From JAUIIK01 sp041390865 (GTDB lineage: Bacteria > Chloroflexota > Chloroflexia > Thermomicrobiales > CFX8), in contig JAWKPC010000003.1 in the NCBI GenBank assembly GCA_041390865.1, forward strand, positions 1 through 64,000: a stretch of 64,000 nt of DNA, read 5' to 3'. Shown piece by piece: positions 26,758 through 35,633 of the stretch. Positions within the stretch are counted from its first letter, which is position 1, and each line of letters opens with the position of its first letter. The notes under the pieces are model-generated. The model ran no database searches. It saw only the letters and a list, made by a program, of their open reading frames with translations, and was not told the origin of the DNA. The position numbers were made by a program, and so were the translations under genes.

Positions 26758-26796
26758 GTTCACCTGCCGGTAATTGACCAACGTTTTCAAGCACTG

Positions 26797-28095
26797 CTAC
26801 CCGATGAAGCCCTCGTAGTTCCGCATCATCAGCTGTGCCTCAAGCTGCCTCATCGTATCGACTGCCACGCCGACGACGATCAGGAGCGATGTCGCGCCGA
26901 GGAAGAGTGTCTGAATCCCCGTTAGCTGCGATACGAAATACGGCAAGATCGCGACGATACCAAGGCCGAGCGCACCGACGAGCGTGATTCGGGTCAGCAC
27001 GCCGGTAAGATACCGGTTCGTGTTTGCGCCCGGTCGAATGCCAGGAATGAATGCACCCTGGCGTTGTAGGCTCTCAGCGATGTTCTGTTGCTGGAACACG
27101 ACCATCGTGTAGAAGTATGTGAACAGCACGACCATCACGAAGTACACGATCTGGTATTGCAACGTATTCGCATCGAAGAAGTTTGCCAGGTCACCCGCGA
27201 GATTCCGCAGCCACGGCCGTTCGGAACCGGTCAGGAAGTTGGCAACCAGGCCCGGAAAGACCATGATCGAGACGGCGAAGATCAGCGGGATCATACCTGC
27301 CGAGTTCACCTTTAACGGTATGAAGGTCGAGCTACCGCCATACATCCGGCCCCGGCGTACTCGCTTCGCGTGATGGACCGGTATCCTGCGTTGCCCTTCA
27401 TTGAGAAGAACGATCCCGACGATCGTCAGGAGCCCGAGAGCGATGAACGCAGCCGTACCGATCACGTTGTCCTGAAACGATCCGCCGAAGACGAGGTTGC
27501 CCACCGATGATGGAAGGCTAGCGACGATACCGCCAAAGATGATGATCGAGATGCCGTTCCCTATCCCGCTCTCCGTGATCAGCTCGCCCATCCAGACGAG
27601 CACCATCGTCCCGGCTGCCAGGGTCAACAGAATGGCGATCGAGTGAATCGCTGTGTCGGACGCGAACAGGCCGAACTCGTCGATAACGTTCTGGTTCTGC
27701 ATGAGAATGATCTGGCCGTACGCCTGGAGCAGAGCGAGCGGGACGGTCATGTAGTGCTGGTACCGGTTGATCTGCCGGCGGCCGCTCTCGCCCTCCTTGG
27801 AGAGCTCATCAAGCTTGGGAATAATCGGCGTCATCAATTGCATGATGATCGAGGCGGTGATGTACGGATACACGCCCATCGCGGCGATCGAGAAGTTGCT
27901 CAGCGTCGAACCCGAGAACAGATTCAGGACACCGAGCAATTGATTCTGCTCTAGCAGCGTGTTGAGCGCATCGCGGTCAACACCCGGTATCGGAATCGTC
28001 GCGATGAATCGGAAGATCAGAAGAATCACAAGGGTGAAGATGATGCGTCTTCTGAGATCCGGTATCCGAAAGGAGTTGATTGCCGCTTCAAGCAT
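26797..28095 (-). CDS. secY: Protein translocase subunit SecY
   Basis: SecY forms the membrane channel for protein export. The 432 residues show about ten hydrophobic segments, the IPIPGVDRDAL region after the first one, the plug region LNLFSGSTLSNFSIAAMGVYP and the basic cytoplasmic loop RRIPVHHAKRVR. It overlaps the rplO stop by one base and closes the ribosomal part of the spc operon. Confidence 0.98.
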   Translation of the reverse strand: MLEAAINSFRIPDLRRRIIFTLVILLIFRFIATIPIPGVDRDALNTLLEQNQLLGVLNLFSGSTLSNFSIAAMGVYPYITASIIMQLMTPIIPKLDELSKEGESGRRQINRYQHYMTVPLALLQAYGQIILMQNQNVIDEFGLFASDTAIHSIAILLTLAAGTMVLVWMGELITESGIGNGISIIIFGGIVASLPSSVGNLVFGGSFQDNVIGTAAFIALGLLTIVGIVLLNEGQRRIPVHHAKRVRRGRMYGGSSTFIPLKVNSAGMIPLIFAVSIMVFPGLVANFLTGSERPWLRNLAGDLANFFDANTLQYQIVYFVMVVLFTYFYTMVVFQQQNIAESLQRQGAFIPGIRPGANTNRYLTGVLTRITLVGALGLGIVAILPYFVSQLTGIQTLFLGATSLLIVVGVAVDTMRQLEAQLMMRNYEGFIG

Positions 28096-28541
28096 CAGTC
28101 AATGACCTCGGCTTTCCCGCCCGCAGCCTCGATCTTCTCGCGAGCTGAGGCCGAGAACTTGTGGGCGTGGATCTCAACTCTTGCGCTGATCTCTCCATCG
28201 CCGAGCACCTTGAGCGGAACGTTCGTCGTGCGAATCACGCCTCGCTCGTGGAGAGACTCGGGCGTGATCGGGCTCTCGAGTCCGAACTCCTCGATCATGC
28301 CGACGTTGATGATCTCGAACTCCTTCTTGAAGAAGTTCTTGAAGCCTCGCTTGTACGGCATGCGCTGATAGATCGGATTCTGGCCGCCCTCAAATCCGGG
28401 GCGGACGCGTCCACCGGAACGAGACTTCTGCCCCTTTGTGCCCCGGCCTGCGGTCTTGACGCTTCCCGAACCATGGCCCCGACCGACGCGCTTTCGTTCA
28501 CGAGTCGAACCCGGTGCAGGTTTGAGATCGTGCAGTTCCAT
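28095..28541 (-). CDS. rplO: 50S ribosomal protein uL15
   Basis: The 148 residues start MELHDLKPAPGSTRERKRVG and have the Gly/Arg/Lys-rich GRGHGSGSVKTAGRGTKGQK block that threads into 23S rRNA. It follows rpmD and overlaps the secY start. Confidence 0.98.
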   Translation of the reverse strand: MELHDLKPAPGSTRERKRVGRGHGSGSVKTAGRGTKGQKSRSGGRVRPGFEGGQNPIYQRMPYKRGFKNFFKKEFEIINVGMIEEFGLESPITPESLHERGVIRTTNVPLKVLGDGEISARVEIHAHKFSASAREKIEAAGGKAEVID

Positions 28542-28572
28542 CGTGGCTCCATCCTCGTGAGACGACGAGCGG

Positions 28573-28785
28573 CTACTCGTCGCTCGAATCAGTTTCTTCG
28601 TCGTCAGAATGAATCGTGACCAGGTGGCTCACTTTGTTGACCATACCGCGGATATCCGGTGTATCCGGTTTCTCGATCGTCTGATTCAGACGATCGAATC
28701 CGAGCGAGCGGATCGTCTGCTCCTGGTCCGGGCTGTAGCCTGCGGCACTCTTGATGTAGGTGAGCCGAATCGTCTCGCCGCTCAT
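28573..28785 (-). CDS. rpmD: 50S ribosomal protein uL30 with an acidic C-terminal tail
   Basis: The 70 residues begin with the uL30 core (IRLTYIKSAAGYSPDQEQTI, SLGFDRLNQTI) and continue past the usual end of about 60 with SDDEETDSSDE. Its ATG shares one base with the rpsE stop. The acidic tail is unusual for a ribosomal protein; a real extension is favoured because the frame is clean and the next gene starts 31 bases later. Confidence 0.93.
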   Translation of the reverse strand: MSGETIRLTYIKSAAGYSPDQEQTIRSLGFDRLNQTIEKPDTPDIRGMVNKVSHLVTIHSDDEETDSSDE

Positions 28786-29342
28786 CAGCTAGCCGCCTCC
28801 GCGCCCTCGCGAACTGCTCGCGGAAGCAGCGTCTCGGTCGGAACGCCGCGACGACGAGCAACATCCTGCGGCGTCTCCAGTTCATCGAGCGCCTTGAGCG
28901 TCGCGCGAGCGACATTGAGCGGGTTATTCGATCCAAGCGACTTCGCTAGGATATCTCTGATACCCGCCAGCTCGACAACCGCGCGAACCGCCCCACCGGC
29001 GATAACACCGGTGCCCGGTGCAGCCGGCCGCAGCATGACCCGCGCGCCGCCGAACTTCACTTCGATATCATGAGGAATCGTCGTACCGGAAAGCGGTACG
29101 TTGATCAGGCTCTTGCGGGCACGGTCGACGCCCTTACGGATCGACTCCGGCACCTCGCCGGCTTTGCCGAGTCCGATGCCGACGCGTCCCTTGCCGTCTC
29201 CAACGACAACGACGCTGCCGAACGAGAATCGGCGTCCGCCCTGAGAGACCTTGGACACGCGGTTGATCTGAACAACGCGTTCCTCAAATTCTCTTGGTTC
29301 ATCATCTCGACGACGAGAACGTCGCCGGTTCCTGTCTGCCAT
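28785..29342 (-). CDS. rpsE: 30S ribosomal protein uS5
   Basis: uS5 affects decoding accuracy and helicase activity at the mRNA entry. The 185 residues include FEERVVQINRVSKVSQGGRR, VGIGLGKAGEVPESIRKG and the GTGVIAGGAVRAVVELAGI block. The N-terminus carries a short basic extension (NRRRSRRRDDEPRE). Confidence 0.98.
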   Translation of the reverse strand: MADRNRRRSRRRDDEPREFEERVVQINRVSKVSQGGRRFSFGSVVVVGDGKGRVGIGLGKAGEVPESIRKGVDRARKSLINVPLSGTTIPHDIEVKFGGARVMLRPAAPGTGVIAGGAVRAVVELAGIRDILAKSLGSNNPLNVARATLKALDELETPQDVARRRGVPTETLLPRAVREGAEAAS

Positions 29343-29387
29343 ATTTTCTTCCCGATGCGATCTTTCGAATCCGATTCACCGGCGAGA

Positions 29388-29759
29388 CTAGAACTCGAGC
29401 CCTGCCTCGCGGGCGGCGTCTGCAAGCGCTTTGACACGCCCGTGGTACTTATATCCACCGCGGTCGAACACGACCATGTCAATACCGGCTTCCTTTGCCC
29501 GGGCGCCGACGATCTGACCGACGGCTTTCGCCCGATCGGTCTTCGTCTTACCCTCGGCAGCCGACTGCACTTCTTCTTCGGTTGACGCTGCCGAAACGAG
29601 CGTGTGTCCGACACTGTCGTCGATAATCTGTGCGTACGTGTGAGCCGAACTCCTGTACACGTTCAATCGCGGTCGTTCCGATGTTCCCGCCAGCTTGGCC
29701 CGAACACGCAGGTGTCGGCGCTTCCGCGGGCTCAATCCGGATTTGTAGTGATACCGCAT
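29388..29759 (-). CDS. rplR: 50S ribosomal protein uL18
   Basis: uL18 binds 5S rRNA. The 123 residues contain RRHLRVRAKLAGTSERPRLN, YRSSAHTYAQIIDD and FDRGGYKYHGRVKALADAA, all family-typical. It is placed between rplF and rpsE as expected. Confidence 0.98.
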   Translation of the reverse strand: MRYHYKSGLSPRKRRHLRVRAKLAGTSERPRLNVYRSSAHTYAQIIDDSVGHTLVSAASTEEEVQSAAEGKTKTDRAKAVGQIVGARAKEAGIDMVVFDRGGYKYHGRVKALADAAREAGLEF

Positions 29760-29792
29760 TCCTATCCCTCCCTATCCGGAGAGCTTGCCACT

Positions 29793-30338
29793 CTACGTGC
29801 CAACCTTGCCGGCCTTACCAGCCTTCTGCCGGACATATTCGCCCGCGTATCGAATTCCCTTGCCCTTGTAGGGTTCGGGTGGCCGGACTCGACGAATACG
29901 AGCCGCCATTTCACCAACCAACTGCTTGTCGACGCCGCTCACCGTAATCTGGGTATTACCCTCGACGGCGAACTCGATGCCCTCTTCCGGCTCCATGCGG
30001 ACCGGATGGGAATAGCCGACATTCAAAATCAGGTTCTTGCCGTCCATGGCCGCTCTGTAGCCAACGCCCCGAATCTCGAGGCGCTTCGTATAGCCCTCCG
30101 TGACGCCAACAACCATGTTGTAGATCAGCGTGCGTGTCAGCCCGTGCAGCGATCGGTTACGTCGATGATCGTCGGGACGGCTGACGAGGATCGAGCCATT
30201 TTCTCGGCTCACCTCGATCGGAGAGGTGACGCGAAGGTCCATCTCGCCCTTCGGTCCCTTGACCTTAACGTCCCGGCCACTAATGTTGATGTCGACGCCG
30301 GATGGTACTTCGACGGGTAGGATTCCGATTCTCGACAT
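29793..30338 (-). CDS. rplF: 50S ribosomal protein uL6
   Basis: uL6 lies near the factor-binding site. The 181 residues start MSRIGILPVEVPSGV and end with the conserved PEPYKGKGIRYAGEYVRQKA. The ATG at 30338 was chosen over an upstream in-frame start at 30404 because the family begins with M-S-R-I-G. Confidence 0.97.
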   Translation of the reverse strand: MSRIGILPVEVPSGVDINISGRDVKVKGPKGEMDLRVTSPIEVSRENGSILVSRPDDHRRNRSLHGLTRTLIYNMVVGVTEGYTKRLEIRGVGYRAAMDGKNLILNVGYSHPVRMEPEEGIEFAVEGNTQITVSGVDKQLVGEMAARIRRVRPPEPYKGKGIRYAGEYVRQKAGKAGKVGT

Positions 30339-30375
30339 TTCGATGAGTCCTTTCGCTGCCCTGGCAAACCGCCAG

Positions 30376-30777
30376 CTAGAAAACCGTGCAGAGAATCTCG
30401 CCACCGATCCCCTGGCGGCGTGCCTCAGTTCCGCTCATGACCCCGTGAGATGTCGTCAGGATCGAAATACCCAGGCCGTTTTTGACGCGCGGAATCTCGT
30501 CATGACCGACGTAGACGCGCAGGCCGGGCTTCGACACGCGCTTGATCTCCCGGATCGCGTGCTCGCGGTCCGAGTTGTACTTCAGGAAGACCGTCAGCGT
30601 GTCGTACGGTTTGCCTTCCCGAAGATTGAAGCCGGATACATAGCCCTCACGGTGGAGAATGCCGGCGATGGCGACGAGCATCTTCGATGCGGGCATCGAC
30701 GTGCTCTCCTTGCGGGCCAGTCCGGCGTTCCGGACACGGGTCAGCATATCTGCTATTGGATCGGTTGTTACGCTCAC
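30376..30777 (-). CDS. rpsH: 30S ribosomal protein uS8
   Basis: uS8 binds the central domain of 16S rRNA and can repress the spc operon in enterics. The 133 residues include DPIADMLTRVRNAGLARKES and the C-terminal GLGISILTTSHGVMSGTEAR. It lies between rpsN and rplF. Confidence 0.98.
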   Translation of the reverse strand: MSVTTDPIADMLTRVRNAGLARKESTSMPASKMLVAIAGILHREGYVSGFNLREGKPYDTLTVFLKYNSDREHAIREIKRVSKPGLRVYVGHDEIPRVKNGLGISILTTSHGVMSGTEARRQGIGGEILCTVF

Positions 30778-30825
30778 TTCGTTCTCCTCATGCCTGGCAA
30801 GTTCAAAGGCTCCTGTAGCCGTGTC

Positions 30826-31011
30826 CTACCAGCTCGACTTCGTTACGCCGGGGAGTTTCCCGTTCAGCGCAAGCTCCCGAAAACAGATGCGGCAAACTCC
30901 GAATTTTCGCATGTAGCCACGCGAACGCCCGCAACGCTTGCAGCGGTTGTACTGCCGCACGCGGTACTTCTGCGGTCGATTCGCTTTGACTACGAGAGAC
31001 TTCTTGGCCAT
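30826..31011 (-). CDS. rpsN: 30S ribosomal protein uS14, zinc-binding type
   Basis: The 61 residues are the short zinc (type Z) form, with C24, C27, C40 and C43 in CKRCGRS and CRICFREL. It lies between rplE and rpsH, the usual spc position. Confidence 0.98.
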   Translation of the reverse strand: MAKKSLVVKANRPQKYRVRQYNRCKRCGRSRGYMRKFGVCRICFRELALNGKLPGVTKSSW

Positions 31012-31047
31012 GAAACTCTTCCCCCTCCAGGGGTCTTCGAACGAAAA

Positions 31048-31596
31048 CTAATCAAGATGCTGGAACGGCATACCGAGAAGAGTCAGCAGCCGGAAGCCTT
31101 CCTCATCAGTCGGCGCGGAGGTCACGATCGACACTTCGAGTCCGCGCACCTTGTCGATCCGGTCGTACTCGACCTCCGGGAACACAATCTGCTCCTGGAG
31201 TCCGAGCGTGTAGTTGCCGCGTCCGTCGAACGAATTCGGAGAAACGCCCCGGAAGTCGCGAATACGTGGCAGCGCGGCGTTGGTCAGGCGATCGTAGAAC
31301 TCGTACATCCGTTGTCCGCGCAGGGTTACCTTCGCGCCGATCGCCATACCTTCTCGCAGTCGAAATGCTGCGATGGACTTCTTTGACCGCGTCACGACCG
31401 GGCGCTGCCCGGTGATCAGCGACAGGTCCTCGACCGCTGCATCGAGCGCGCGGTTATTCTGAATCGCTTCGCCGAGACCAATGTTCACGACGATCTTCTG
31501 TAGCTTCGGAACTTCGAAATCGTTGGAGTAGCTGAACTCCCGACGCAAAGTCGGTCGCACTTCTTCAACGTAGCGTTCCTGAAGACGAGCTGCCAT
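31048..31596 (-). CDS. rplE: 50S ribosomal protein uL5
   Basis: uL5 binds 5S rRNA and forms bridge B1b. The 182 residues show VPKLQKIVVNIGLGEA, ITGQRPVVTRSKKSIAAF and the C-terminal TDEEGFRLLTLLGMPF block. The frame is intact. Confidence 0.98.
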   Translation of the reverse strand: MAARLQERYVEEVRPTLRREFSYSNDFEVPKLQKIVVNIGLGEAIQNNRALDAAVEDLSLITGQRPVVTRSKKSIAAFRLREGMAIGAKVTLRGQRMYEFYDRLTNAALPRIRDFRGVSPNSFDGRGNYTLGLQEQIVFPEVEYDRIDKVRGLEVSIVTSAPTDEEGFRLLTLLGMPFQHLD

Positions 31597-31625
31597 CTTC
31601 CCTCACTCCTCGGCGTAGATGCCCG

Positions 31626-31958
31626 CTAGTCCACTTCGGGACGCGGTATGGTGGCATCACATACGCGGCAGTACCGCTCTTTCGAGCCGTCTTCGTTCAC
31701 TCGAAATCCAACCCGCACCGGTTCGTTGCAGGATGGGCAAATGAGCATGACGTTCGACCGGTCGAGCGGTGCTTCCGACTCGATGATGCCGCCCTGGCGA
31801 ATATTCTGCTGGCGCGGCACGTGTCGGCGGACGATGTTCACGCCATCGACAACGACCTTGCCTTCACTAATCATGTTGCGGCGGATCCGGCCGGTGACGC
31901 CCTTGTCTCGCCCGCGGATCACAATCACTTCGTCTCCGGTGAGAAGCTTCGATGCCAT
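31626..31958 (-). CDS. rplX: 50S ribosomal protein uL24 with a zinc-ribbon C-terminus
   Basis: uL24 starts 50S assembly. The 110 residues have the KOW motif DEVIVIRGRDKGVTGRI, the VNIVRRHVP block, and a C-terminal pair of CxxC motifs (C74/C77 and C97/C100) expected to bind zinc. Such zinc-bearing uL24 proteins are known in several bacteria. Confidence 0.97.
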   Translation of the reverse strand: MASKLLTGDEVIVIRGRDKGVTGRIRRNMISEGKVVVDGVNIVRRHVPRQQNIRQGGIIESEAPLDRSNVMLICPSCNEPVRVGFRVNEDGSKERYCRVCDATIPRPEVD

Positions 31959-32003
31959 AGTCAGGTACTCCGTATCGATCTCTCGTCTTGTATCCGCTAG
32001 CGG

Positions 32004-32372
32004 CTAGAGCGTCTCCGGAGCGAGCGAAACGATCCGCATGAAATTTCTCTCACGCAGCTCTCGCCCGACCGGACCGAAAATTCGTGTGCCACGAGGATTC
32101 CCCTGGGGGTTGATCAGCACCGCGGCGTTGTCGTCGAAACGAATCCGCGAACCGTCTTCCCGGGAATACTCCTGCGCTGTCCGAACGATCACGGCCCGCA
32201 CGACTTCGCCGCGGCGGACGCCGCTGCGCGGTTGCGCCGCTTTGACCGACCCGACGATGATGTCGCCGACTCCGGCATACTTTCGGCCCGAGCCGCCAAG
32301 AACGCGAATGCACAGAAGTTCTCGTGCTCCAGAGTTGTCGGCAACGTGAAGCCTGGTTTCCTGCTGAATCAT
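32004..32372 (-). CDS. rplN: 50S ribosomal protein uL14
   Basis: The 122 residues begin MIQQETRLHVADNSGARELL and include GDIIVGSVKAAQPRSGVRRG and the RIFGPVGRELRERNFMRIVS end. uL14 forms bridges B5 and B8 to the 30S. It opens the spc gene set after rpsQ. Confidence 0.98.
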   Translation of the reverse strand: MIQQETRLHVADNSGARELLCIRVLGGSGRKYAGVGDIIVGSVKAAQPRSGVRRGEVVRAVIVRTAQEYSREDGSRIRFDDNAAVLINPQGNPRGTRIFGPVGRELRERNFMRIVSLAPETL

Positions 32373-32392
32373 GCTGCTACGCTCTGTTCCTG

Positions 32393-32671
32393 CTAAATGC
32401 GCTCTGCGCGTTCAACGATCTCTCGCACGACCCATCGCTTCAGCTTGCTGCGAGGCCGTGACTCTTCGATCCGCACGATATCGCCTTCGATGCACTCGTT
32501 CTGCTCGTCGTGGGCATGAAACTTGCGCGTGCGGGCTACGGTCTTGCGGTAGAGCGGATGACGCCGGCGGTTCTCGACGGCGACGACGACGGTCTTGTCC
32601 ATCTTGTCGCTCACCACGAGCCCGACCTTTGTCAGCCTGCGCTTTGCTGGCGCGGCTTCTGCTTCAACCAT
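32393..32671 (-). CDS. rpsQ: 30S ribosomal protein uS17
   Basis: The 92 residues hold the OB fold with LVVSDKMDKTVVVAVENRRR, KFHAHDEQNECIEGDIVRIE and the RWVVREIVERA end. A short basic N-terminal extension (MVEAEAAPAKRRLTK) precedes it. It follows rpmC. Confidence 0.98.
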   Translation of the reverse strand: MVEAEAAPAKRRLTKVGLVVSDKMDKTVVVAVENRRRHPLYRKTVARTRKFHAHDEQNECIEGDIVRIEESRPRSKLKRWVVREIVERAERI

Positions 32672-32705
32672 ATTCTCTCCTCGATCTCCCAGTCGGCTGA
32701 TTCAG

Positions 32706-32933
32706 CTAATCGCCGGATTCAGCCAGCAGAGCTGCGACCTCGGCCGCAATCTCCCGCTCCCGATGAATAGTTCGTATCCGTGCGATGTCACGCCGAATGT
32801 GCCAGATTCGTTTCGTGTTCGCGAGGCGGCCGACGGCGCGGTCAAACCGCAGCTGCCGCCACTCCTCGCGCAGCTCATCGAGCCGCTCGTTCAGCTGTTC
32901 GTCCGACATAAGCCGGAGTTCGCTTGCCTTCAT
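32706..32933 (-). CDS. rpmC: 50S ribosomal protein uL29
   Basis: The 75-residue helical hairpin starts MKASELRLMSDEQLNERLDE and carries the ANTKRIWHIRRDIARIRT block that contacts the exit tunnel rim. It is separated from rplP by two bases. Confidence 0.97.
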   Translation of the reverse strand: MKASELRLMSDEQLNERLDELREEWRQLRFDRAVGRLANTKRIWHIRRDIARIRTIHREREIAAEVAALLAESGD

Positions 32934-32935
32934 AC

Positions 32936-33391
32936 CTAATCTCCCGCCGCGACAGTGTCGCCGCCGGAAACCGCGCGACCCGTCACTTCCCGCGGCACGA
33001 TCTTCGTCCGCATCGGAAGCTTCATCGCGGCACGGCGCAGCGCCTCACCGGCGATGTCCTCCGGCACACCGGCCAGCTCGAACATAATCCGGCCGGGCCG
33101 AACGACGGCGACATGGTATTCCGGATTACCTTTGCCCTTACCCATTCGAGTCTCGGCGGGCTTCTGGGTCACTGGCTTATCCGGGAAAATCCGGATCCAG
33201 ACTTTACCGCCACGTCGGATGTAGTTCGTAATCGCGCGGCGAGCCGCTTCAATCTGACGACCGGTGACCCAGCCGGCTTCAAGCGCCTGGATTCCGTAGT
33301 CGCCGAACGCGACGGAGTTGCCTCGCTGGGCCTTTCCGCGCATCTTGCCGCGAAAGACTTTTCTATGCTTTTCGCGCCGTGGCATCAACAT
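32936..33391 (-). CDS. rplP: 50S ribosomal protein uL16
   Basis: uL16 helps position A- and P-site tRNA. The 151 residues start MLMPRREKHRKVFRGKMRGK and include ALEAGWVTGRQIEAARRAIT and the GKGKGNPEYHVAVVRPGRI loop. It is followed by rpmC after two bases. Confidence 0.98.
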   Translation of the reverse strand: MLMPRREKHRKVFRGKMRGKAQRGNSVAFGDYGIQALEAGWVTGRQIEAARRAITNYIRRGGKVWIRIFPDKPVTQKPAETRMGKGKGNPEYHVAVVRPGRIMFELAGVPEDIAGEALRRAAMKLPMRTKIVPREVTGRAVSGGDTVAAGD

Positions 33392-33419
33392 GATCTCTAC
33401 CCGCCTGTACCTTTGTTGC

Positions 33420-34106
33420 TTACGATGACGTCAGGGCCGCAATCGCGGCTTCTGCTCGTTCCATGACTTCCTGCTCGCGCTCCGGCAAGACGTCGCCACG
33501 GTAGATCCATACCTTGACGCCGATCTGGCCGTACGTCGTCGGAGCATGAACGCTCGCGAAATCAATGTCGGCCCGGAGCGTATGGAGCGGCACGCGGCCA
33601 TCCATCTCGACGACGGCGCGCGACATCTCTGCCCCACCGAGCCGACCGCCGAGACGGATCTTCACGCCCTCGGCGCCTCGCCGCATCGCCTGGCCGACTG
33701 CATGCTTCATCGCGCGGCGGTACGAGACGCGCCGGAGAAGCTGTTCGGCAATCGACTCGGCTACGAGCCGGGCATCGAGTTCCGGGACCTTGATCTCTTC
33801 GATCTTCAGATGCACCCGGGTACCAAGCTCGGCCTCGAGCAAATGGCGGAGCCGCTCGACGTTGGAGCCTTGCTTACCGATGACGATCCCCGGCTTCGAG
33901 GTGTCGATCGTGATCTCGATCCGGTTGGCGGAACGCTCGATGTAGACACGAGAGATTCCGGCCCGAGTGAGTTCCCGCTCGATCAGATCGCGAATGAACA
34001 GGTCCTCGTGAAGCTGCTCGGTGTAATTTTTCTCGGCGTACCAGTTGGAATCCCAGCTGTGTACTCCACCGAGCCTAAATCCGATCGGATTTACTTTTCG
34101 TCCCAT
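33420..34106 (-). CDS. rpsC: 30S ribosomal protein uS3
   Basis: uS3 lines the mRNA entry. The 228 residues start MGRKVNPIGFRLGGVHSWDS and carry the KH domain (TSKPGIVIGKQGSNVERLRH) and the C-terminal ARTTYGQIGVKVWIYRGDVL-like block. The gene starts directly after the rplV stop. Confidence 0.98.
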   Translation of the reverse strand: MGRKVNPIGFRLGGVHSWDSNWYAEKNYTEQLHEDLFIRDLIERELTRAGISRVYIERSANRIEITIDTSKPGIVIGKQGSNVERLRHLLEAELGTRVHLKIEEIKVPELDARLVAESIAEQLLRRVSYRRAMKHAVGQAMRRGAEGVKIRLGGRLGGAEMSRAVVEMDGRVPLHTLRADIDFASVHAPTTYGQIGVKVWIYRGDVLPEREQEVMERAEAAIAALTSS

Positions 34107-34451
34107 TTAGTCGTCCTCTCCCCGTTCGCCCAGAACCACCGTCAGGTGACTGGTTCGCTTGAGACGCCGGTTGACGCGCCCGCGTGCGCGAGCCCGCCAA
34201 CGACGAAACGTTGGTCCTTCGTTGGCGTATATCGTCTTGACGAACAAGGCGTCCGGGTCGAGATCGTGAAGATTCTCGGCGTCAGCCTGCGCGGCACGAA
34301 TCGTCCGCGCAACTTCGGACGCGCTCTTGTTCGGCGTGAAATTCAGAATAGCGAGCGCCTCTTCGACGTCCTTACCGCGCACCAGATCGATCACGAGCCG
34401 CATCTTCTGCGCGGACGTCTGGATTCGCCGGTTCTGAGATTGAATCTCCAC
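34107..34451 (-). CDS. rplV: 50S ribosomal protein uL22
   Basis: uL22 extends a loop into the exit tunnel. The 114 residues show SAQKMRLVIDLVRGKDVEEA, LNFTPNKSASEVARTIRAAQ and the tip region RARARGRVNRRLKRTSHLTV. It lies between rpsS and rpsC. Confidence 0.98.
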   Translation of the reverse strand: MEIQSQNRRIQTSAQKMRLVIDLVRGKDVEEALAILNFTPNKSASEVARTIRAAQADAENLHDLDPDALFVKTIYANEGPTFRRWRARARGRVNRRLKRTSHLTVVLGERGEDD

Positions 34452-34483
34452 GTTTAGGAAACCTCCCGAATATCCAGTGTCTT

Positions 34484-34768
34484 CTATACGCGCCGCGTCT
34501 GGCGATCAACATCCCGGCCATGGCCACGGAATGTCCGCGTCGGAGCGAACTCACCGAGCTTGTGTCCCACCATGTTCTCGGTGATAAACACTGGAACATG
34601 CCGTCTGCCGTCATGGACCGCGATGGTGTGCCCGACGAGATCCGGAAACACGACCGAGGCGCGGGACCACGTTCGAACGACTCTGCGGTCCCCTTGTTCG
34701 TTCATCTGCTGAACGCGCTGGAGCAATCGCTCCTCAATCCACGGACCTTTTTTGGATGACCTTGCCAC
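34484..34768 (-). CDS. rpsS: 30S ribosomal protein uS19
   Basis: The 94 residues start MARSSKKGPWIEERLLQRVQ and include VVRTWSRASVVFPDLVGHTI and the FITENMVGHKLGEFAPTRTF block, as in uS19, which pairs with uS13 in the head. Confidence 0.98.
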   Translation of the reverse strand: MARSSKKGPWIEERLLQRVQQMNEQGDRRVVRTWSRASVVFPDLVGHTIAVHDGRRHVPVFITENMVGHKLGEFAPTRTFRGHGRDVDRQTRRV

Positions 34769-34786
34769 GTTACCTCCCGCTCGACG

Positions 34787-35614
34787 CTATCGCCGGCGAC
34801 CGCGTCGCCGCACGATGTAACCATCGGTGCGCTTGTTCTTACGAGTTCTATAGCCCTGTGCCGGCTTGCCCCAGGGGGTCTTCGGCTGTCCACCGATCGG
34901 CGCCTTACCCTCACCACCACCGTGCGGATGGTCGGCCGGGTTCATCGCTGAGCCTCGAACCGTCGGTCGCCGTCCCATATGACGCGAACGTCCGGCCTTG
35001 CCGATCACGACATTTGCGTGATCTAGATTCCCCACCTGGCCGAGAGTCGCCCGGCAATCGAGGAGAACCATCCGGTATTCGCCAGAGGGCATGCGGATCT
35101 GTGCGTAGTCGTCGACCTTTGCCATCAGCTGAGCGCTGACGCCGGCAGCTCGTACCAGCTGACCACCGCGTCCCGGGTAGAGCTCAACGTTGTGCACCGC
35201 AGTACCGAGCGGGATATCGCGCAACGCGAGCGCATTGCCGACCCGTATCGGCGAGTCCGGCCCCGAGATCACTTCGTCTCCGACGCGCAGTCCGACCGGG
35301 GCGAGGATGTATCGCTTCTCACCATCAACGTAGTGGAGCAATGCGATGCGCGCCGTTCGGTTCGGGTCGTATTCAATAGAAGCGACTTTGGCGGGCACAC
35401 CGTCCTTATCACGCCGGAAATCGATCTTCCGGTAGTAACGCTTGTGTCGCCCGGCCTGATGCCGCACGGCGATCTTGCCGCCCGAACGCCCGGAGTGCTT
35501 CGGAAGAATCTCGATCAGACTCTTCTCCGGCTTTTGCTTTGTAACGTCCGCATTATCGAGGACGATCATCCCGCGGCGACCTGGGGATGTTGGCTTGTAT
35601 CTTCGTACAGGCAT
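34787..35614 (-). CDS. rplB: 50S ribosomal protein uL2
   Basis: uL2 supports the peptidyl-transferase centre. The 275 residues include KHSGRSGGKIAVRHQAGRHK, the GNALALRDIPLGTAVHNVEL block and the conserved GSAMNPADHPHGGGEGKAPI segment with the important His. It lies between rplW and rpsS. Confidence 0.98.
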   Translation of the reverse strand: MPVRRYKPTSPGRRGMIVLDNADVTKQKPEKSLIEILPKHSGRSGGKIAVRHQAGRHKRYYRKIDFRRDKDGVPAKVASIEYDPNRTARIALLHYVDGEKRYILAPVGLRVGDEVISGPDSPIRVGNALALRDIPLGTAVHNVELYPGRGGQLVRAAGVSAQLMAKVDDYAQIRMPSGEYRMVLLDCRATLGQVGNLDHANVVIGKAGRSRHMGRRPTVRGSAMNPADHPHGGGEGKAPIGGQPKTPWGKPAQGYRTRKNKRTDGYIVRRRGRRR

Positions 35615-35633
35615 GTCTTGTCTTTCCTACCCC

